DNA from: Bacteroidales bacterium
Lineage (GTDB): Bacteria; Bacteroidota; Bacteroidia; Bacteroidales; Muribaculaceae
Assembly: GCA_004554255.1 (NCBI GenBank)
Contig: SFNC01000006.1
Location: forward strand, 1 to 37,339
DNA: 37,339 nucleotides
Reading direction: 5' to 3'
Positions within the stretch are counted from its first letter, which is position 1; every line of letters starts with the position of its first letter. Shown here piece after piece: positions 32,442-37,339 of the stretch. The position numbers and the translations under genes were made by a program. Under the pieces are notes generated by a model. The model did no database searches and was not told the DNA's origin. It worked only from the letters and a program-made list of their open reading frames with translations.

Positions 32442-33625
32442 TGTCTGAAAAGTCTGGGGGCAAAATCAGCAAGATATTTACGCCAGTTTCGCCATATATG
32501 GCCGCCGTCGGTTTCCAGATAGGTGTACTTAAACCCATTGTCATCCAGCAATTTGCGATAATCCTTGTTTGCCTGATACAGGAAATCCCTGTCGCCTATC
32601 GCAATATAATATAATGCCGGATTTTTGCTGAACTGAGTTTTCAGCTTGCCCTCAAAATTCTGATAGACAGGCGATTTTGCCTCCTGATTAGGCAGAATGG
32701 CCGCTGAGAAAAGCCCCACATAATCAAACATGTCAGGGTTCTCCCTGGATATGTGCAACGAGTGGAAACCGCCCATGCTGAGGCCGGCGATGGCCCGATG
32801 CTTTTTGTCGGCGAGCGTGCGGTAGTTATCATCGACAAATTTCACCACATCGGGGAATGCCTGCTCGAACGTACCGTCCATTGTATGAGGCAGTTGGGTT
32901 GTGGGCTGACGCATGCCGTCGGGATTGTCGCCGGGTGCGGCCTGCATGTCCATGTTTCCGTTGGTCATCACCACAATCATCGGCTTTGTAATGCCTTTAG
33001 CAATCTGATTATCAAGAATCTGAGCGGCGCGGCCGAGCTCTGTCCAGGCATTCTCGTCGCCACCCATTCCGTGCAAGAGATAGAACACCGGATACCGCTC
33101 CGTACCGGTTTCATATCCGGCGGGAGTGTAAATCGTCATGCGGCGGCGGGTATCGCCTGTGGGATACCAAACTTTTGAGACCGACCCGTGCGGGACATCG
33201 CGGACTGCATATAAATCGGCCGGGGCGTTATCGTCTATCAGAAAAACATTTGTTATTGACTGAATATCACGCAATTGATAGACATTTGACGGGTCGTTTA
33301 TCTTGAGACCGTCCACAATAAAATTATAGATGTACAGTTCGGGCGCCAATGCCGCTGACGTGATTTCCCAAACACCGTCCGCATTTTTGGTGAGCGCGGC
33401 GGTACCGGGAGCATCAACCTCGCCGAACGGCGTCTGCAACTTTTGAGTGGGCAAAAAATCGCCTGTCACCTCCACTTTAGTAGCCTCGGGTGCAAAAATC
33501 CGGAATGTTACAGTATTATCCTTATTAATCTGTGGAGAAACAATCTGCGAGCCGCTCCACAACGCCTGTTGCGCGCTAAGGCACAGACTGATAAATGTAA
33601 AAACAAAAAATATAATTCCCTTCAT
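32438..33625 (-). CDS. Exported CE1-type esterase with N-terminal carbohydrate-binding-like domain
   Basis: 395 residues with a signal peptide (IIFFVFTFISLCLSAQ). The N-terminal Ig-like E-set domain (~35-130: VTFRIFAPEATKVEVTGDF, YIYNFIVDGLKINDPSN) is the CBM48-like module common in these enzymes. The catalytic alpha/beta-hydrolase (~150-390) is of the esterase D / feruloyl-acetyl xylan esterase type: oxyanion loop LLHGMGGDENAW, nucleophile Ser283 in GLSMGG, Asp345 or Asp347 in IGDRDFLY, and His376 in GGHIWRNW. It would remove acetyl or feruloyl groups from hemicellulose. First gene of the unit with the GH3 enzyme. Confidence 0.9.
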   Translation of the reverse strand: MKGIIFFVFTFISLCLSAQQALWSGSQIVSPQINKDNTVTFRIFAPEATKVEVTGDFLPTQKLQTPFGEVDAPGTAALTKNADGVWEITSAALAPELYIYNFIVDGLKINDPSNVYQLRDIQSITNVFLIDDNAPADLYAVRDVPHGSVSKVWYPTGDTRRRMTIYTPAGYETGTERYPVFYLLHGMGGDENAWTELGRAAQILDNQIAKGITKPMIVVMTNGNMDMQAAPGDNPDGMRQPTTQLPHTMDGTFEQAFPDVVKFVDDNYRTLADKKHRAIAGLSMGGFHSLHISRENPDMFDYVGLFSAAILPNQEAKSPVYQNFEGKLKTQFSKNPALYYIAIGDRDFLYQANKDYRKLLDDNGFKYTYLETDGGHIWRNWRKYLADFAPRLFRQ

Positions 33626-33685
33626 GTTGATTATAAGGTTTCGCTAAAATTGCTTAAGAACTCCGTAATGAGTACATTTACACTG

Positions 33686-33693
33686 CAAAGTTA
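33686..33693 (-). promoter_or_regulatory. -7 box of the esterase/GH3 unit
   Basis: The minus strand reads TAACTTTG, a full TAnnTTTG match 60 nt upstream of the esterase ATG. A second match (TAAATTTG, 33729-33736) lies farther upstream. Confidence 0.55.
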
Positions 33694-33756
33694 ATAAATA
33701 TCGTACTAACAGAATAAAATGTGGGGCGCAAATTTACAAAATTCAAAAAAAATCGC

Positions 33757-33764
33757 TAAATTTG
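33757..33764 (+). promoter_or_regulatory. -7 box of the deaminase-fold/nonulosonate operon
   Basis: TAAATTTG is a full TAnnTTTG match 45 nt before the ATG at 33809. The -33 region is weak. Confidence 0.55.
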
Positions 33765-33808
33765 CCCGATAAAGCACAAAATTGAGAAAAAATCAAACAA
33801 TTTCAGTC

Positions 33809-34309
33809 ATGAAAAAAGCTATTGTTTCCCTGCTTCTGGCCGTTGCCGTAATCTGCGGCGCCGCTTTTGCCGGCGTGCCCATCTCCAAAGTTGACAAAGT
33901 ATCTCCCACCGATGAGATCTTTATGGACATGGCCTATTCTGCGGCATCCAAATCCGCCAACGCCAAAGGCTTACCCTGTGGAGCAGTAATAATTCTCAAC
34001 AACGCCTTCCGCGCCGCCGGAACCGCTGATGCCAACGCGACCGCCGAACAGAACGCAATCGCCAAGGCCGGTCTTGCAAACCTTGAGAACGCTACAATTT
34101 TCACTGTCAACGAGCCCACCACCGAAGCCTATAACGACATCTGCCGTTTTGGTGCCGATGCTGTTATCTTCGTAAACTCACGCGACAAAGTGATTGCTGC
34201 CGGCGTCTACCCCGCATCGGCATACGATGATAGCAAAATAGACACAACCGTCACTCAAGTTCCTCTGAAACAGATTAGTTACGCCGACGCCGAAAGACTT
34301 CTGAAGTGA
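33809..34309 (+). CDS. Exported deaminase-fold protein without zinc ligands
   Basis: 166 residues. A clear signal peptide (AIVSLLLAVAVICGAAFAG) precedes a sequence that follows the cytidine/dCMP/guanine deaminase fold: FMDMAYSAASKSANAKGLPC then GAVIILNN matches the first helix and PxGAVI strand; TAEQNAI (78-84) stands where HAExxAI is expected; and EPTTEAYNDI (102-111) where the PCxxC motif is expected. The His and both Cys zinc ligands are therefore replaced (Thr78, Thr104, Ala107), while the proton-shuttle Glu80 position survives. It is predicted to be exported and catalytically inactive as a zinc deaminase. An in-frame TTG at 33782 is rejected because it precedes the signal peptide. The stop overlaps the GTG of the next gene. 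Confidence 0.65.
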   Translation: MKKAIVSLLLAVAVICGAAFAGVPISKVDKVSPTDEIFMDMAYSAASKSANAKGLPCGAVIILNNAFRAAGTADANATAEQNAIAKAGLANLENATIFTVNEPTTEAYNDICRFGADAVIFVNSRDKVIAAGVYPASAYDDSKIDTTVTQVPLKQISYADAERLLK

Positions 34310-35484
34310 GTGGCCATCGCGTCTGTATTCTTACCGGGACCCGCGCCGACTGGGGCATTCTGATGCCGTTGGCCGAGGCCTTGCGTGACCACCCGGACAT
34401 TGAATTGTCCGTGGTGGCCACAAATATGCACCTGTCGCAGCTCCATGGAATGACGGTAAACGAGATTATCCACGCCGGATTCAGCGTGGATTTCCGCGTT
34501 CCCATGCACATTGTTACCGACGACGCGGCCGACCGCGTCGCGGCCATGGGCCAGTGCATGACGGGCATGACACAGGCCTTCAGCAAACTGAAACCCGACG
34601 CCGTAATTATCCTCGGCGACCGTTTTGAGATGCTGGCGTCTGCCACCGCGGCCACGATGATGCGTATTCCCATCATACACATCGCCGGAGGAACTGTGTC
34701 CTTCGGCGCTGTTGACGATGCTATCCGCCACGCAATCACCAAGTTATCATCGCTACACCTGGTGGAGACCGACGAGCACCGGCACCGCGTGATACAGATG
34801 GGCGAGGACCCGTCGCACGTAATAACGGCCGGAGCCCTTGGCGTATGGAACATCATGAACCGCAAGCTGCTGTCTGTGAAAGAGTTGGCCGACTCGCTCG
34901 ACGGATTCACCATGGACCGCAACAGCACTATTCTGGTAACGTATCATCCTGCCACACTGGACGATACAGCACCTGCCGACAGCTTCCGCGCACTGCTTGA
35001 CGCCCTGGACGCTTTCCCGGACAGCAAGATTCTGATTTCAGGCGCCAACAACGATGCCGGTGGAATGGCAATCAACGCCATGATAGACGATTACGCCGCA
35101 TCGAATCCTGAACGCGTCAAGGCGGTAAAATCACTCGGGATGCAGCGCTTCCTGAGCGCCATGAGCCACGCCGCGGTCTTCGTGGGCAATTCGTCCAGCG
35201 GAATAGTGGAGGCACCGTCCATGGGTCTCCCTACCGTAGACATCGGCAACCGGCAGAAAGGACGGCAACGCGCCGCGTCCGTCATTCACTGCGAAGGCGA
35301 CACGGCATCCATAATCCGGGCTATAAAATCGGCGTTTACCCCTGAAGTTCAGGCCATTGCAGCCAAACGTATCAGCCCGTACTATCGTCCGGACACCCGT
35401 CAGGTAATGCTTAAGGCGATTCTTGAGTTCCTTAACACTAAACAAGCACCAAAAACATTTAACGATTTAGAATGGCAGTCCTGA
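34306..35484 (+). CDS. neuC: UDP-N-acetylglucosamine 2-epimerase (hydrolysing), NeuC/LegG type
   Basis: 392 residues, cytoplasmic, GT-B fold. It releases NDP while epimerising at C2 to give a ManNAc-type sugar, the first committed sugar for sialic or legionaminic acid. Visible motifs are VCILTGTRADWG at the N-terminus, GDRFEMLASATAATMMRIPI, HIAGGTVSFGAVDDAIRHAITK, and GNSSSGIVEAPSMGLPTVDIG near the C-terminus. It starts at GTG, overlapping the stop of the deaminase-fold gene (GTGA), and its own end overlaps the cytidylyltransferase start by 13 nt. The UDP-GlcNAc form (NeuC) and the 4-acetamido-6-deoxy form (LegG) cannot be separated by eye; the neighbouring ptmE-like gene hints at legionaminic acid. 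Confidence 0.88.
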   Translation: MSGHRVCILTGTRADWGILMPLAEALRDHPDIELSVVATNMHLSQLHGMTVNEIIHAGFSVDFRVPMHIVTDDAADRVAAMGQCMTGMTQAFSKLKPDAVIILGDRFEMLASATAATMMRIPIIHIAGGTVSFGAVDDAIRHAITKLSSLHLVETDEHRHRVIQMGEDPSHVITAGALGVWNIMNRKLLSVKELADSLDGFTMDRNSTILVTYHPATLDDTAPADSFRALLDALDAFPDSKILISGANNDAGGMAINAMIDDYAASNPERVKAVKSLGMQRFLSAMSHAAVFVGNSSSGIVEAPSMGLPTVDIGNRQKGRQRAASVIHCEGDTASIIRAIKSAFTPEVQAIAAKRISPYYRPDTRQVMLKAILEFLNTKQAPKTFNDLEWQS

Positions 35485-36188
35485 ATCCACTCATAATAAT
35501 TCCGGCCCGCGGCGGTAGCAAAGGCATTCCGCACAAAAACATCAAACCACTGTGTGGCAAGCCGTTATTGTTGTATTCCGTTGAGGCCGCACGCGCTGTC
35601 TGCACCGACCTGTCACGGATAATTCTCAGCACTGACGACCCGCAAATAGCCGACGTGGCACGCGATGCCGGATTGCCTGTGCCGTATATGCGTCCGGCCG
35701 AGCTGGCCACAGACACTGCCGGCTCTCGGGAAATGATGCTTGACGCAATGGAATGGGCTGACAGACAAGGAATTGCATACGACGCTGTTGTGCTCCTTCA
35801 GCCCACCTCGCCCTTCCGCACAGCCACACATATTAGTGAGGCGATGCAGCTGTTCCGCCCCGATATAGACATGGTGGTCAGCGTCACGGAGGCCGCGTCA
35901 AACCCCTATTATACATGCTTTGAAACCGATGGAAACCCCGACGGATTCCTCCATATCTCAAAAGGTAACGGACTGTACACCAGGCGACAAGACTGCCCCC
36001 CGGTGTGGGAATATAACGGTGCCGTATACGTGATAAATCCCGAAAGCCTGCGCAGACAGCCGCTCGGCGCATTTGCACGACGGCTACCCTACCCCATGTC
36101 GCGGGAGGATTCCACCGACCTGGACACCCCGCTGGACTGGCTTGTAGCCGAAGCAATTATGTCTAACCGCAACCAAAGTGACCTATGA
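35472..36188 (+). CDS. neuA: CMP-nonulosonate (sialic/legionaminic acid) cytidylyltransferase
   Basis: 238 residues, cytoplasmic. Activates a nonulosonic acid with CTP to the CMP-sugar used by glycosyltransferases. The CTP-binding signature IIPARGGSKGIPHKNIKP is intact, followed by GKPLLLYSVEAA, ILSTDDPQIADVA, VLLQPTSPFRTATHI and DIDMVVSVTEAASNPYY, all typical of the NeuA/LegF family. The C-terminal segment REDSTDLDTPLDWLVAE carries the usual metal-site aspartates. It overlaps neuC at its start and the ptmE-like gene (ATGA) at its end, so the three are translationally coupled. Confidence 0.92.
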   Translation: MAVLNPLIIIPARGGSKGIPHKNIKPLCGKPLLLYSVEAARAVCTDLSRIILSTDDPQIADVARDAGLPVPYMRPAELATDTAGSREMMLDAMEWADRQGIAYDAVVLLQPTSPFRTATHISEAMQLFRPDIDMVVSVTEAASNPYYTCFETDGNPDGFLHISKGNGLYTRRQDCPPVWEYNGAVYVINPESLRRQPLGAFARRLPYPMSREDSTDLDTPLDWLVAEAIMSNRNQSDL

Positions 36189-37264
36189 CCGAAACAAACC
36201 TACACACCATACCCGCCGATGCCCCGCTGAGCACCGCTCTTGCCATGCTGAACAACCTGTCCGGCGGTGCCATGACGCTGTTTGTACACGACTCTGCCGG
36301 CCGTATAACCGGCTCTGTGACAGACGGTGACGTTCGGCGCGCGCTGCTCGCCGGTGTCAGCGTAAACGATTCTGTCTCCTCCGCAATGAATCACGACTTC
36401 AGATTCATTGACGGCGATAAAGACTCGGCGGATGCCGTAGTGGAAAAGCTCCGCGACATGCGCCGATGCGGCATAACCCTCGTACCGGTGCTTGACAGCA
36501 ACGGTAAACTGGTGGAAATCATAGACTTGCATAAGACCAGCAACCGCCTTCCGCTGAATGCCGTCCTTATGGCCGGTGGTAAAGGCGAGCGTCTGCGTCC
36601 AATGACGCTGACCACTCCCAAGCCGTTGCTGCAGATAGAGGGCCGGGCAATAATAGACTACAACATCCATGCCATGGCCGCCGCCGGCATCACAAACGTC
36701 TCGGTGATAACGCGTTACCTTGCCGACCAGCTGTACGAGCACTTCTGCCGGCCCGTGGCCGGCATCAACGTCCGCTGCCTTACCGAGAGCCTGGTTTTGG
36801 GCACTATCGGAGGCGCCGCGCTCGCCCTTTCGCCATCCTCGCCAAACCGTAACACACTGATAATGAACAGCGACTTGCTGACGACTGTCTCTTTCGAGGA
36901 TATGTACCTGAGGCATATCGCCGAGAAAGCCGATGTCACCGTCGCTGTGATAAACTATACCCTGAGCGTTCCGTACGCTATCCTGTCCACCGACAGCAAC
37001 GACTGCGTAACCTCCATCGAGGAAAAACCCACATATACATATTATGCTAATGCCGGCATATATATCTTTAAGAATGAGATACTTGAGTCCATGGCTCAGG
37101 ACACGCGCACAGATGCGACAGACCTCATTGAGGATGTGATCCGACGCGGCGGGAAAGTGGTATGCCACCCCGTCAACGGCACCTGGATAGACATCGGCTC
37201 GCCGGCCGATTTCCAGCGCGCCACCGAAATGATGCGCCATCACCGCAACCTCTCGCGCCGCTGA
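36185..37264 (+). CDS. ptmE: CBS-domain nucleotidyltransferase, PtmE-like
   Basis: 359 residues. The N-terminal half has a CBS pair (~5-120: SGGAMTLFVHDSAGRITGSV, then TDGDVRRALLAG; RRCGITLVPVLDSNGKLVEI). The C-terminal half is a sugar-nucleotide pyrophosphorylase: LMAGGKGERLRPMTLTTPKP, TNVSVITRYLADQLYEHF, LIMNSDLLT, and a C-terminal GTWIDIGSPADFQRA. This layout is that of Campylobacter PtmE, glucosamine-1-phosphate guanylyltransferase, which makes the GDP-sugar that enters the legionaminic acid route. Nucleotide (GTP or UTP) and sugar are not provable from sequence. It overlaps neuA by 4 nt. The synthase (NeuB/LegI) and the dehydratase, aminotransferase and acetyltransferase steps are not in this window. 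Confidence 0.82.
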   Translation: MTETNLHTIPADAPLSTALAMLNNLSGGAMTLFVHDSAGRITGSVTDGDVRRALLAGVSVNDSVSSAMNHDFRFIDGDKDSADAVVEKLRDMRRCGITLVPVLDSNGKLVEIIDLHKTSNRLPLNAVLMAGGKGERLRPMTLTTPKPLLQIEGRAIIDYNIHAMAAAGITNVSVITRYLADQLYEHFCRPVAGINVRCLTESLVLGTIGGAALALSPSSPNRNTLIMNSDLLTTVSFEDMYLRHIAEKADVTVAVINYTLSVPYAILSTDSNDCVTSIEEKPTYTYYANAGIYIFKNEILESMAQDTRTDATDLIEDVIRRGGKVVCHPVNGTWIDIGSPADFQRATEMMRHHRNLSRR

Positions 37265-37280
37265 TGTGTTTTATATAAAT

Positions 37281-37317
37281 TTAGACCCCGTTCCCCAATA
37301 TTTGTTAGCGCAGGGGC
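37281..37317 (-). repeat. Dispersed palindromic element, copy 3 (inverted)
   Basis: The reverse complement matches copies 1 and 2 at most positions, with the AACAAATATTGGGGAACGGG part unchanged. Differences lie in the far arm (GCGCTAACA for GCGTTAACA, and loss of the GAC end), so the outer stem is weakened. It follows the ptmE-like stop by 16 nt. Confidence 0.75.
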
Positions 37318-37339
37318 GGTGTATTTTCGAGGAAATTTC

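Overview
The window reads as a chromosomal segment of a gut Bacteroidales bacterium, most likely of the Muribaculaceae (S24-7) type. This rests on GC-rich codon use, almost every transcription unit being preceded by the Bacteroidota -7 box TAnnTTTG, lipoproteins with an acidic CxDDD surface-export signature, a secreted nuclease with a type IX secretion (T9SS) style C-terminus, a TonB receptor/beta-propeller lipoprotein pair, and carbohydrate-active enzymes. No tRNA, rRNA, CRISPR array, transposase or phage structural gene was seen.

Layout. 1-2934: a dispersed palindromic repeat, then cdsA (phospholipid precursor) and a phosphoglucomutase/phosphomannomutase, closed by a perfect palindromic terminator shared with a convergent GNAT acetyltransferase. 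3561-4242: a long intergenic region with a repeat and two orphan terminator-like hairpins. 4243-9360: a giant secreted endonuclease I with Ig-like repeats, then rsgA. 9383-13256 (minus strand): an apparent operon glyS - lemA - FKBP lipoprotein - ATP-grasp-like protein. 13257-14077: a second long intergenic region holding a compound palindromic array and a second copy of the repeat in 3688-3890. 14078-17182: a BtuG-like surface propeller lipoprotein and a BtuB-like TonB receptor, the latter carrying a perfect 21-bp inverted repeat inside its signal-peptide codons. 17256-23294 (minus): an M16 protease, and an MFS sugar symporter with a large periplasmic insert followed by L-serine dehydratase. 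23447-24520: a Nudix hydrolase facing an unknown coiled protein, with the second copy of the dispersed palindrome between them.

24773-29903 (plus): a transglutaminase/SH3/NlpC-P60 fusion, a Tat-signal L-Ala-D/L-Glu epimerase, a uracil/hypoxanthine-DNA glycosylase-like protein and a secreted SGNH hydrolase. The first two fit salvage of murein peptides in the periplasm. 30069-33625 (minus): a CE1-type esterase and a GH3 beta-glucosidase, a small carbohydrate-degrading unit with a duplicated start region and a signal-peptide remnant downstream. 33809-37264 (plus): an exported deaminase-fold protein that has lost its zinc ligands, overlapping a neuC/legG - neuA/legF - ptmE-like cassette for an activated nonulosonic (sialic/legionaminic) acid. 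The third copy of the dispersed palindrome follows, in inverted orientation.

The most unusual items are the intragenic hairpin in the TonB receptor, the pseudo-deaminase, the three intergenic repeat families, and the tandem duplication of the GH3 translation start.
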